The notes under the pieces were generated by a model. That model had not been told where the DNA came from. It saw only the letters and a program-made list of their open reading frames with translations, and ran no database searches. A DNA stretch of 64,000 nt from Okapia johnstoni (lineage: Eukaryota > Chordata > Mammalia > Artiodactyla > Giraffidae): assembly GCA_024291935.2 (NCBI GenBank), contig CM044311.1, forward strand, positions 27,532,001-27,596,000, read 5' to 3'. Position numbers and translations under genes: made by a program. Shown here piece by piece: positions 43,743 through 53,385 of this stretch (the stretch's first letter is position 1; each line of letters begins with the position of its first letter).

Positions 43743-44222
43743 GGTTGGTTGATTGATAGATTATGAAAAATTAGCTCACACCATTACGGAGGCTGAGAAG
43801 TCGCACAATCTGCCTTCTACAAGCTGGAGACTCATGAAAGCTGATGACACAGTTTAGTCTGAGTCTGAATGCTGGAGAACCAGGAGCATCTGCACTCGGG
43901 GTCCCAATCTGAGGGTAGGAGAAAACGGTGTTCCAGCTCCGCAGTCAGGCAGAAGGGGCAATTCCTTTCTCAGCCTATCTGTTGTATCCAATGCATGGGA
44001 TGATGCTCATCCACATGGGGTGCAGAGGGGCCATCTGCTTTACTGAGTCCTGCAATTCGAATGCTGACGTCATCCAGAAACACTCTCACCCACACCCAGA
44101 AATAATGTTTAGCCAAAATCTGGGTTAAGCCCCATAGTCCAGTCAAGTGGATACATGTTACAAAAGACAAGTGGCTCATCTAACTTAAAGTTAAATAATT
44201 AATTTCCTATTTGCTCTGAACT

Positions 44223-44432
44223 ACTTCCCTGGTGGCTCAGACGGTAAAGTGTCTGCCTGCCATGAGGGAGACCCGGGTTCAGTCCCTGGGTCAGAAAGAT
44301 CCCCTGGAGAAGGAAATGGCAATCCACTCCAGTACTCTTGCCTGGAAAATTCCATGGACGGAGGAGCCTACAGTGGGTTACAGTCCATGGGGTCGCAAAG
44401 AGTCGGAGATGACTGAGCAACTTTACTTACTT
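44223..44432 (+). mobile_element. Bov-tA SINE, sense, with clear A and B boxes
   Basis: Well-preserved tRNA-Glu-like head: A box tggctcagacgg at 44233-44244 and B box ggttcagtcc at 44276-44285, the internal RNA polymerase III promoter. The body follows from 'ggagaaggaaatggc', with a tail 'gactgagcaactttacttac'. I found no unambiguous TSD. Confidence 0.93.
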
Positions 44433-45954
44433 TCCTTCCTTAAAGAGTTTTCAGTGCCTACTGCCTTAAGAAAACAAACCCCAACTTATTTTATCGAATC
44501 TGGTAAGTCTTTAGGATATCATTTCACTGCAAATGGTGTTTCTTCTTTCTCTCTTTTTACAGTCAGATTTTATTGAGCCTTTATTTATGAGATAATGTTA
44601 TGATCCACAAGTAATACAAAGCTTTTCATAGAATTTTTCCCCCCTCTGAGATAAAAGTCTAAAAGTTCTCGTAAACACCTCCACTCTTAAAAGCAAGAAT
44701 TGGCAGACCCCACTAGGGTTTCAGAATCATGGGCTATCTTTAATTGCATAGTCATCTGTGTTTACATGATATCTTTCACCTGGCATTTAATGGCAAGAGA
44801 AAAAAAGTGTGGATGACTAACTTTTCTATTTAAATAAATACAAATAGAAATACAAAAATATACAAAAGATAAGTTTATCATTTTCCACTTTTACTCATTT
44901 TATTAGTGAATCTCAGGAATGGGCCCTGTTAGGGGAAAAAACAAGATGATATCCAATTTGAATGAAAAATAAAAGAAGGAAAGGAGGAGGGAAGGAAGAA
45001 AAGGAGGGAGGAGGAAGTCCTTCTTTTATGTAGCATCTCTAACATGTGACCATATTTGTAAAGAATTATCCCTTATCCTAGAAATCAATTTGACTGTGCT
45101 GTGAATGAATCCTTGAAAATTTCCCAAGACACAGAAAATGGAATTTTTCTACTTAGGACTCTGTAGTATTGCGAATTATCTGAGGTAGAGCACATTCATT
45201 ATAATTCTTTCCAAATTAGTAAACCACAAAAATGTAGGAAGCAGAAAATTACTTGCAAGCAAAACGAAACCAGTATTTATAGTAATTAACAGATGAGGGG
45301 TTTGGGGGAATTAATTTAAGGAGGGGGAGAATCTACACTATTTAATTAGACAATGACACTATTATAGAAACTTTACACAGTACGTGCTAAGCAGCTCATA
45401 GTCAACCTTCTAGTATTTGAGACATCCACCTTTCAGCTCTACAGTGTTGATGGAAATATGAGATGCAAGCACTTTATCTTTACCCACGCAGCATTTTCCT
45501 GTTTAGATTACAATTGATTGTGCATGACTGGAGAACATGTTAAGGATATTTGGACATTCTTAAACCTTTATAAATTAAATCTGAGACATGGTTAATCCTT
45601 ATGGTAGAGGTAAACTCGAGAAATCTTAAGCTCCACTCTATAAAATATTCTTCTTGATTTTTTAGGATTTGGTCACATTTCTGTATCATTTCCTGGGAAA
45701 TAGCAAACCCTTACTCCAACTGAGTTCTTCTCTGATTTTTTCTGCAGCCACCCCCAAACAAACTCTGGCAATAAGGACTCAGGACATTACCAGGATGGTA
45801 TGAAATGTCAAAATTTCTGGAGAAAACCTTGTGTGTGGTGGGGGTAGCAGTTGTCTGAAGTTCTAGTAATGTTCAGAACCACGTGGGAAGGAGTTAGTTT
45901 TTCTTTAGATAATAGATAGATCTGTTATTTTACAGTAAACTCGGATCGTCACGG
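44433..45954. other. Long single-copy stretch (about 1.5 kb)
   Basis: No named repeat except a GA-rich tract at 44974-45018. No gene recognised. Confidence 0.45.
44974..45018. repeat. GA-rich (GGA/GAAG) tract
   Basis: About 45 bp with nearly all purines on the plus strand, apart from one interruption near its right end. Low complexity. Confidence 0.8.
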
Positions 45955-46172
45955 GCTTTTCAAGTGGTACAGTAGCAAAGAATCCACCTGCCATTGCAGG
46001 AGACTCAAGAGAAACGCGTTCAATACCTGGGTCAGGAAGACCCTCTGGAGGAGGAAATAGCCACCTGCTCCACAATTCCTGCCTGGAAAATTCCATGGAC
46101 AGAGGAACCTGGTGGGCTCCAGTCCATGAGGTTGCAAAGAGTCAGACTGACTGAGCACACACACCACTACCA
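45955..46172 (+). mobile_element. Bov-tA SINE, sense, diverged
   Basis: 'gcttttcaagtggtacagtagc' head, B-box-like 'cgttcaatacc' near 46018, 'ggaggaggaaatagccacc', 'cctgcctggaaaattccatgg', tail 'gactgagcacacacacc'. Confidence 0.88.
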
Positions 46173-46699
46173 CTAACTGTCAAAGATCATTACAGAGAAT
46201 AAATTGTAAATTTGGCTCACCTGATGAGCTCTGCTATGTCACTTCAACAGCTTTTAAGATTTTTTTTGCAAGTATTTGGAAAAAATTTTACAGGAGTTAA
46301 ATGACATTAGAAAGAGAAGACTCAAAACAGAAATCCTTCTGGAATAACTTTTACATACTTTATAGTTTACAATGTGTTGTACATGTAACCTCAGCCGATG
46401 GCCTATTTATTCCCATCCAATCATAGAGTACAATTCCATGTCTTAGATGATTCAGCAGTACATAAAAATCATCTTGGCCCTAACCATGCAAATACAATCT
46501 GAACTCAATTTTTAAGAAACCACAGATTTTCCCCTTAGGGAACGGACTGTTTGTGGGCAGTCTGTCTCTATAAGAAAATTATATTGCAGTGGAGCATTTT
46601 CACAGGCTAAAACTGAATTCAAGTATTTTCACTGCATAAATGTATCTAGATACTTCAAAGAAATACTCCAAAAAACTAAACATGAGCAGTTTTCTTGTG
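46173..46699. other. Single-copy stretch
   Basis: Nothing recognised. Confidence 0.4.
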
Positions 46700-46723
46700 T
46701 TTTTTTTTTTTTTTTTTTTTTTT
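46700..46723. repeat. Poly-T run of 24
   Basis: Uninterrupted T24. No L1 or SINE body joins it on the right (a Bov-tA starts about 30 bp later in the opposite sense), so its source is unclear. Confidence 0.9.
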
Positions 46724-46751
46724 GCAGTTTAAATAGCTATATGCAGCCCTA

Positions 46752-46980
46752 TGAGCTTCCGCAGTGGTGCTAATGGTAAAGAAGCCGCCTGCCAATGCAG
46801 GAGATGTAAGAGATGAGAGTTCTATCCCTGAATTGGGAAGATTCCCTGGAGGAGGGCATGGCAACCCACTCCAGTATTCTTGCCTGGAGAATTGCATGGA
46901 CAGAGGAGCCTGGTGGGCTATACAGTCCATGAGGTCGCAAAGAGTCGGAAGCGACTGAGCATACCGGCCTGCACGCACAG
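46752..46980 (+). mobile_element. Bov-tA SINE, sense
   Basis: Head 'agcttccgcagtggtgctaatgg', 'gaggagggcatggcaaccc', 'ttcttgcctggagaattgc', 'gagtcggaagcgactgagc', tail 'ctgcacgcacag'. Confidence 0.92.
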
Positions 46981-47837
46981 GGAGACTTATGTAAAATTCT
47001 ACTCAAGGACTGATTTTTGTTATCAGATTAAACTAATGGATTTTTAGTCTTGCAAATCTCTCGCTTTTACTTAGGAAAAAAGAAGCAATTTCACTTACCT
47101 TGTGTCAGTTATCTATTGATTACTACCTCTGATTTCCCTCCTGATGATACTGGAGCCGGACCCGTAAACATTTATCTTTTCACAGACGGCACAACGGTAC
47201 CGTCAGCAGATGGCGGCACAACGGTACTGTCAGCAGATGGCGCTAGAGAACACTGCAGGAAATAGAGGTTTTGTTTCCGTGGATTTCTCTCCACTTGCTT
47301 CTATGGTGCACAGGACACCAGCGCTGTTCTGCTGCATGGCACCTTCCACCATGGCAGGTTCTTCTGGCACTTCAAAAGGCAGTGTTGCAGCAAATTTCAT
47401 GAAGCAGCACTTTACTATGCACAGTTTCCCAGGCTTTCCACCCAGAAGAGAGCTTCCTGGCAATTTCAGTTGGCAATATAATATACCACAGAGGACTTCA
47501 CCATCCAATGGGCCATGGCCATGGCCACAACCTCTCCACTGGGGGGAAGGAGTTTCTCTTCCAGATTTGGTTTTTCTCTTGGTGCTCTGCTTCTGTACTC
47601 AGAGATAGAGACTCCTCCCTAGATGTCTTCTTTCATTATTCTTTGGAGTTTTTCTGTTGGTAAGTTAGTGGTAAGAGTTATTAACGCTTTAAACTTTCTT
47701 TGTTAAAATTATAATGTTATTTCCATGTTGTAACTGGGCTCTGAATGACACATACCTTCAAACAGTTTTAAATTTAATAGTAACTGATGATACAAATACA
47801 AATTTGTTTCCCCAAAAACCTATTATAATAACATCAG
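46981..47837. other. Unassigned island with open frames and a 27-bp tandem repeat
   Basis: The 47140-47620 part is less AT-rich than its neighbours and open in several frames: 47210-47608 plus (132 codons, MAAQRYCQQMALENTAGNR...), 47050-47265 plus, and 47230-47508 minus (92 codons). A 27-bp unit containing ggcacaacggtac occurs at about 47188 and 47215 and keeps the 47050 frame (DGTTVPSAD then GGTTVLSAD). I recognise no family. It may be a decayed LTR-type repeat; a gene is not supported. Confidence 0.35.
47185..47240. repeat. 27-bp tandem duplication (two copies)
   Basis: ggcacaacggtaccgtcag and ggcacaacggtactgtcag, followed by cagatggc in both, offset by 27 bp. One C/T difference in the core. 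Confidence 0.9.
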
Positions 47838-48268
47838 TTCAGTTCAGTTCAGTCGCTCAGTCATGTCCAACTCCTTGTGACCCCATGAACCGCAGCACGC
47901 CATGCCTCCCTGTCCATCACCAACTCCTGGAGTTTACCCAAACCCATGTCCATTGAGTCGGTGATGCCATCTAACCATCTCATCCTCTGTTGTCCCCTTC
48001 TTCTCCTGCCTTCAATCTTTCCAACATCAGGGTCTTTTCAAATGAGTCAGCTCTTCACATCAAGTGGCCAAAATACTGGAGTTTCAGCTTTAACATCAGT
48101 CCTTCCAATGAACACCCAGGACCAATTTCCCTTAGGATGGACTGGTTGGATCTCCTTGCAGTCCAAGGCACTCTCAACAGTCTTCTCCAACACCACAGTT
48201 CAAAAGCATCAATTCTTTGGTGCTCAGCCCTCTTTATAGTCCAACTCTCACATCCATACATGACCACT
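47838..48268 (-). mobile_element. BovB 3' part, younger subfamily
   Basis: A tail of repeated 'cagtt' at 47836-47856, then antisense BovB through 'gtccattgagtcggtgatgcc', 'caatctttccaacatcaggg', 'gaacacccaggaccaa' to 'ccaactctcacatccatacatgacc'. The minus frame 48055-48267 still encodes MYGCESWTIKRAEHQR...[10 protein letters not shown]...LQYFGHLM over about 70 codons. 5'-truncated. Confidence 0.93.
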
Positions 48269-48371
48269 AAAACAGTATCTTAAGAAATATGATCCCACAA
48301 TTTTACTTTCAGTAGACAGTATATGTAGAGTATCCTCTTACCGTCAACATAGATAGATTATCTAATAGAAT

Positions 48372-48590
48372 GTGTGTGTGCTTGCTAAGTCACTTTCATT
48401 ATGTTCAACTCTTTGTGACCCTATGGACTGTGGCCTGCCAGAATCCATGGGATTCTCCATGCATGAATACTGGAGTGGGTTTCCATGCCCTCCTCCAGGG
48501 ATCTTCCCAAACCAGGGAACAAACCCAGGTCTCTTACATCTCCGGTATTGGCAGGCAGGTTCTTTACCATAGCACCACCAGGGAAGCCCG
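48372..48590 (-). mobile_element. Bov-tA SINE, antisense, short TG tail
   Basis: 'tgtgtgtgcttgctaagtc' tail, body, reversed tRNA head 'ccatagcaccaccagggaagcc'. Perfect 12-base TSD atctaatagaat at 48360-48371 and 48591-48602. Confidence 0.96.
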
Positions 48591-48684
48591 ATCTAATAGA
48601 ATAAATATTATCAAACCCATCTGTTGATCATTGATGTTTGAAAGAGAATTTCCTTTAGTGGAAATGCAGCTGAAATATTTACAC

Positions 48685-48880
48685 AGGCGGCTCAAAAAAT
48701 CCAGTTGCCAATGAAGGAGACACTGGGTTTGATCTGTGGGTCAGGAAGATCCCCTGGAGCGGGAAATGGCAACCCACTCCAGTATTCTTGCCTGGAAAAT
48801 CCCATCGACAGAGGAGCCTGGTGGGCTACAGTCCATAGTGTCACAAGGGGTAGGACAAGCTGAGCAGGCAGGCACATAGG
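48685..48880 (+). mobile_element. Bov-tA SINE, sense, worn head
   Basis: Degraded head 'ggcggctcaaaaaatcc', 'gggtttgatctgtgggtcagg', body 'gggaaatggcaacccactcc', 'ggtgggctacagtcc', tail 'aagctgagcaggcaggcac'. Confidence 0.88.
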
Positions 48881-48947
48881 CATTCATCAGTAAGAATGTC
48901 AAAGGAAATGAAACCAACCATGCACTTTTAAAAAGAATTTGATTCTG

Positions 48948-49372
48948 TATACAGATATTTTTTGACTTTTAATGGGGAGATATCCCAATAAACTCATAAT
49001 AAACTGAAAATATCTTAAGTTGAAAATTCATTTAATACTTCTAACTAACCAAACATCCTATCCTAGTCTAGTCTAACTTAACTGTGCTCAGAACACTTAC
49101 ATTAGCCTACAGATGGGCAAAACCATCCAGCCCAAAGCCTAAAGTGTTAAATATCTCATGTAGTTTATTGAAAACTGTACTAAGAGTGAAGAACAATTGT
49201 TGTACTGGGTACAGAATAGTTGTACGCATATTAGCTGTTCACTCTCATGACCATGTGCCTGAATAGGAGCTGTGAAATGATCCTACTGCCCAGCATCAGG
49301 AGAAAACATCAGGCTATGTATTACTAGCCTGGGAACAGACCAAATTTAAAAATTCAAAGTACACTTTCTATT
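48948..49372 (+). mobile_element. TcMar-Tigger-type DNA transposon, left part
   Basis: 'cagatattttttgactttt', 'aataaactcataataaactgaaaat', 'ctaactaaccaaacatcc', 'gtgctcagaacacttacattagcctacag', 'gttaaatatctcatgtagtttattg', 'gtactgggtacagaatag', 'tactgcccagcatcagg' and 'attactagcctgggaacagac' follow one non-autonomous Tigger-like element. Its right end is at 50337-50418; about 960 bp of later sequence separates the two. Confidence 0.8.
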
Positions 49373-49647
49373 TTCTTTTGAAACTTTGAAGCTTTATTAA
49401 TTTAAATTTAGGAAGCATTTATGATAGATATATTCCTCCACTTTTAGGGCTGTGTTTTCTTTTCATATGAAGTATGAAAAATTCATACTCATAATATTCA
49501 AAGATGCCTGCACTCAAGCCCCAAACTTTATCTCATTCTGATCTCACCCTTTTACACCCTATGTTAGTCATTAAATTAGTGAAGTACACAATACCTACAT
49601 CCTATTGCACACAGAGAGTGTTTTGCTTGTTGATCAGTTTCTTTATC
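49373..49647. other. Unassigned insert sequence
   Basis: About 275 bp between the left Tigger part and the MER5 piece. No family recognised. Confidence 0.4.
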
Positions 49648-49732
49648 TAGTGGTTATCAAAGTGTGGTCTAGGACCATCAGCATCAATAACATCTGGGAA
49701 TATATTAAAAATACTAAAGATACTGAATACTA
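49648..49732 (+). mobile_element. MER5A-type hAT-Charlie, left part
   Basis: 'ctagtggttatcaaagtgtggtc', 'ggaccatcagcatcaataacatctgggaa', 'tattaaaaatac', 'atactgaata' match the left half of MER5A (gtggttctcaaagtgtggtcc...atcagcatcacctgggaa). The remaining part resumes after the BovB at about 50290-50333. Confidence 0.85.
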
Positions 49733-50288
49733 ATGCCATGAAACTAAAAGATGCTTGGTCCTTGTAAGAAAAGCTATGACAAACCTAGACAGCATATCTA
49801 AAAGCAGAGACATTACTTTGCCGGCAAAAGTCTATATAGTCAAAGCTATGGTTTTTCCAGTAGTCATGTGTGGATGTGAGAGTTGGACCATAAAGAAGGC
49901 TGAGCACTGAAGAATTGATGCTTTCAAACTTTGGTGTTGGAGAAAATTCTTGACAGTCCCTTGGACTGCAAGGAGATCAAGCTAGTTAATCTTAAAGGAA
50001 TCAGTCCTGAATATTCATTGGAAGGACTGATGCTGAAGCTTAAACTCCACCTCATTGGCCACTTGATGCAAAGAGCCAACTCACTGGAAAAGACCCTGAT
50101 GTTGGGAAAGATAGGAGGCAGAAGGAGAAGGGAATGACAGAGGATGAGGTGGTTGGATGGCATCACCAAATCAATGGACATGAGTTTGAGCAAGTTTCAG
50201 GAGACAGTGAAGGACAGGGAAGCCTGGCATGCTGCAGTCCATGGGGTTGCAAAGAGTTGGACGTGACTGAGAGAATGAACAACAATAA
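49733..50288 (+). mobile_element. BovB 3' part, older subfamily, within MER5A
   Basis: 'gccatgaaactaaaagatgc', 'gacaaacctagacagcatatc', 'gtcatgtgtggatgtgagagttgg', 'cagtcccttggactgcaagg', 'ttggccacttgatgc', tail 'gagagaatgaacaacaataa'. Frameshifts and stops; the plus frame 49931-50137 keeps SPEYSLEGLMLKLKL. Confidence 0.92.
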
Positions 50289-50333
50289 TTTCAGCAACTG
50301 TGGGGTTGAGACGCAGTAATCTCTGCAAGCTTA
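50289..50333 (+). mobile_element. MER5A-type hAT-Charlie, right part
   Basis: 'caactgtggggttgagacgcagtaatctctgcaagc' matches the MER5A stretch 'tctgggggtggggcccagcaatctgtg..aacaagc', collinear with 49648-49732. The MER5A right terminus itself is missing. Confidence 0.7.
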
Positions 50334-50336
50334 TTT

Positions 50337-50418
50337 TGTACTGAATGCTTATCTCTGTGGCACCATGATAAAGTCAAAAAGTCATAAGTTGAAGCGTCTA
50401 CTCAGGGACCCTCTGTAC
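50337..50418 (+). mobile_element. TcMar-Tigger-type DNA transposon, right end
   Basis: 'tactgaatgcttatctctgtggcacc', 'aaagtcaaaaagtcataagttg' and 'actcagggaccctctgta' are the right terminal part of the element begun at 48948, with the terminal repeat ending near 50418. Confidence 0.8.
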
Positions 50419-51541
50419 ATGTTAGATGACATAATTTAAAGCACCTCTGAACTTCCCAGAATGAAAGGCTACTCCCTAACACTAATGGATTTTACAGCAC
50501 ATGGATCAAAGGAACTAAGATAATATTCAGTGATATTAAGGAACACTTTTGTCCTTAGCCAAATAAATATGTAGGTTAACCTTTCTTTCCTAATTTTCTC
50601 ATCAAAAGGGGCCCTCCTTCCCTCTGCCCTACGTGTGGAATACCCTCACAATGTCAGAAGTTAGTCTTGAAAGTTTCTGTAGATTTAAAGGTTATTTAGT
50701 TTCAAAAGCAACAGAAACTTATGGTGTCCAACTACAGCAAGTATGAAATTTGTTTTTAATGTTATTGGGCAGCTTACAAAATTGGCAGGAAGTCTGGAGA
50801 GTTGGCCTCAGGAAAGGCTTGGGATAAGAGCTCCTCTGGAATTCCAGGCAACAGGCATACTCCATCATCCTGTCAAGGGGACCTGTGAGAGGTAATATGT
50901 TCTGAAAGCTCTTCTGTCTTTAAGTCTTTCTACTCAAAAGTCAGAGTCCTCAGATGTGATCCCAGTTTCTCTAGCTTAGTCATATGCCAGTCCCTTGCTT
51001 AGACAAGAGAGCATTGTGATTTTCAGTCTCACCAAAACTGCACAAATTGGGAGAGTTAATTAACTCAATGGAAATCAGGATGATATCAGCTAAAGAAGGG
51101 TAAAAGCATACTGGAATGTCTGAACACTTTTTTCACTGTGTAGACTATTGAGATCAAGTCTCTCATTCCGGAAGCACTGCAGCTTACAGCTAACTGACAG
51201 ATGAAACACACTCAAAGAATGACTGACTGTAGTAGTTCAAAGCCTGGTAAACGTCTCCTGTGGGTTGTCTGTGTGTTGGAGAAAGAAGCAAGGTCACTTC
51301 CAAGAGCGCTGAAGAGGCAGATCTACTTTGCATGTTCCCCAGTGCATGTCTTTTGGTGACTACTGAACTTTATCCCATCAAACCAAAAATATCAGTGATG
51401 GTGATGTGGTGTCCACAGCTAAAATATTCTTCCTTCTCCAAAAAGGAAACTAAAGGTGTATGACTACTTAACTTCCTTCCTTGCCCTTAGGACCCACTCA
51501 AAAAATGATGCTCAAATGATCATGAGGAGTCCTCATCCTAG
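50419..51541. other. Long stretch without a named element (about 1.1 kb)
   Basis: Part of 50700-50900 ('gcagcttacaaaattggcagg', 'gttggcctcagg') may be an ancient interspersed repeat, but I cannot name it. No gene. Confidence 0.4.
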
Positions 51542-52018
51542 TATATTAGTTTCCTGTGGCTATCAGAAAAATTGCCACGAATTTGGCAGCTTCAAACAAC
51601 AGAAATTCTCTCATAGTTCTGAAGGCCAGTACAGTATCAGTTTCCCCAGGCCAGAATCAAGTTGTTGGCAAGACTATGTTCTCGCTGGAATCTCTAGGGG
51701 AGAATTTACTCCGTGGTCTCTTCCAGCTGTGGGTAACTTCCTTTGCTGTGACCACATCACTCCAGTCTCTGCATCCATGTTGGTATGGTCTTCTCCTTTT
51801 CTGTCTCCTTCTCTTCTAATTTCCTTCTGCCTCTCTCTTATAAAGATACTTGTGACTACATCTAAAGCTCATTTAGATAATCCAGGATAATCTCAAATGG
51901 CAAGATCCTTAATTTAATCATGCATGCAAAGATCTTTTTCTTTATAAGGTAACATTTGTAAGTTTTCAGGAGTAGGCCCTGTCATCTGTGGGTGGCCGTT
52001 ATTCAGCCTAGTACATTG
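51542..52018 (-). mobile_element. MLT1-type solo LTR (ERVL-MaLR), antisense
   Basis: Antisense LTR: 'tattagtttcctgtggct', 'cttcaaacaacagaaattctctcatagttctgaaggccag', 'gaatctctaggggagaat', 'ctcttccagctgtgg', 'gaccacatcactccagtctctgcatcc', 'ttaatttaatcatgcatgcaaagatc', 'gccgttattcagcctagtaca'. This is the full MLT1 order. No internal retroviral genes remain. The overlapping 144- and 87-codon plus frames at 51456-51890 are LTR readthrough. Confidence 0.88.
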
Positions 52019-52287
52019 CTGCTGCTGCTGCTGCTAAGTCGCTTCAGTCGTGTCCGACTCTGTGCGACCCCATAGACGGCAGCCCACCAGGGTCCACCGT
52101 CCCTGGGATTCTCCAGGCAAGAACACTTGAGTAGGTTGCCATTTCCTTCTCCAGTGCATGAAAGGGAAAAGTGAAAGTGAAGTCGCTCAGTCGTGTCCGA
52201 CTTGTAGCGACCCCATGGATTGTGGCCTACCAGGCTCCTCCATCCATGGGATTTTCCAGGAAAGAGTACTGGAGGGGGATGCCATTG
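52019..52287 (-). mobile_element. Bov-A2 SINE, antisense, at the LTR end
   Basis: (ctg)n at 52019-52034 followed by both monomers reversed. Perfect 11-base TSD ctagtacattg at 52008-52018 and 52288-52298; the target overlaps the last bases of the MLT1 LTR. Confidence 0.96.
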
Positions 52288-52298
52288 CTAGTACATTG

Positions 52299-52799
52299 AG
52301 CACCACTCAAAGCACTTTGACTGTTGTCTGAATGTAATAGCTGAATGACTCTGGGCTAGTTTCCTTGGAGAGAAAGTAAATGTGTCCTGCGCTTGGAAAG
52401 AAAATGTGGGTTAGGAAGCAGCTGCTCTACGAGCATCTAGATGTAGCCACGTGACTAGTGACTGTAGTGAATGGAAAGTAAGTGGAAGTAATTGACATTT
52501 GTCATTTGGGGCCAAAGATATTATGCAGCTGGTGTCTCTCTACAATAGTTACTTTTTCTTTCTTCTAGCTGCATATGACTATGAAAAGTAAATTTTTGAG
52601 ACACAAAGTGGAAAAATCTGAGTCCCTTAATGATTATGTGGAGGAATGGTATCTGCCAATATATCTAAAATAGGATCAACACAAAGAAACATCTTCATAG
52701 AAACACTGTAGTGAAAATGTAAGCACCTGATAAATAAAGAAGATCTTAAAATGTCAGAGAGAAAAGACAAACCACCTACAAAGACATGATGGATTAACT
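52299..52799. other. Unassigned; possible ancient repeat at 52430-52515
   Basis: 'gtgactagtgactgtagtgaatggaaagtaagtggaag' resembles the same LTR-like motif seen at 39055-39090. The rest is unassigned. Confidence 0.35.
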
Positions 52800-53150
52800 G
52801 ATGATACATAGTTTTTTGATAGAATTTTCAATAATAATAAGGGAAGCCAGAAGATTGGGGGGCGGCGGGGGGAAGACTTTAAAGTGTTGAGAAGAAATAT
52901 GTATCAACCAAGAATGATGTATCCAGCCAAACTTTACTACTAGAAAAAGGATAAAAGTATCTTAGAAACCAAAGTTGTTGAATGTTTATCACCTTAAGTA
53001 AAGGAACTTCAGATGGACTTCCATAAGAAGGAAACTGGTCATAAAGTGACAGTTGGAACATAAAAAACATTGAACAAATAAAATGATTAATGGGTAAATA
53101 AATATAAAATAACTGATTTGTATAAGCTGTTAATGATAGTATGTAGTTTT
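52800..53150 (+). mobile_element. Older L1 (L1M) 5'/ORF1-side fragment, probable
   Basis: 'gaatgatgtatccagccaaac', 'ggaacttcagatggacttcc', 'aatgattaatgggtaaataaatataaaa' have the order of a known old-L1 stretch. Low similarity. Confidence 0.5.
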
Positions 53151-53228
53151 GAAAGTTAAAAAAATAGAATTTAATTTCTGGGTAGCTAGATTGTGTAAAT
53201 TGCAAGGCTGTTGTATTTGAGCCAACTG

Positions 53229-53385
53229 GGGGCTGCAGAGGATGAGATGGTTAGATAGCATCACCAACACAATGGACATGAATTTGTGCAAACTCCAGGA
53301 GATCCTGAAGGACAGAGGAGACTGGTGTGCTGCAGTTCTGGAATCAAAAAGGGTTGGGTGTGACTTAATGACCGAACAAAACACT
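53229..53385 (+). mobile_element. BovB 3' tail, older subfamily
   Basis: 'gctgcagaggatgagatgg', 'tagcatcaccaacacaatggac', 'ctccaggagatcctgaagg', tail 'gacttaatgaccgaacaaaac'. About 157 bp. Confidence 0.85.

Larger units (their letters stand above)
43131..44165 (-). mobile_element. LTR-like (ERVL-MaLR-like) repeat, antisense, with inserts
   Basis: 'gagtcaaagttctccagagaaacag' at 43137, a TA-rich tract, 'gagagagagag' at 43731-43742, 'ttagctcacaccattacggaggctgagaagtc', 'caagctggagactcatgaaagc', 'agtctgagtctgaatgctgg', 'gatgctcatccacatgggg', 'catccagaaacactctcac', 'aaataatgtttagcc', 'cagtcaagtggatacat'. This is a well-known mammalian LTR-type repeat in reverse; the class is inferred. A Bov-A2 splits it at 43256-43536 and the TA tract has expanded on both sides. 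Confidence 0.6.

Noticed and set aside
46700..46723. T24 run as the poly-A tail of a processed pseudogene on the minus strand
   Set aside because: No recognisable mRNA-like sequence precedes the tail on the minus strand; a sense Bov-tA lies just to the right instead.
51456..51890. 144-codon plus ORF
   Set aside because: Lies in an antisense MLT1 LTR.
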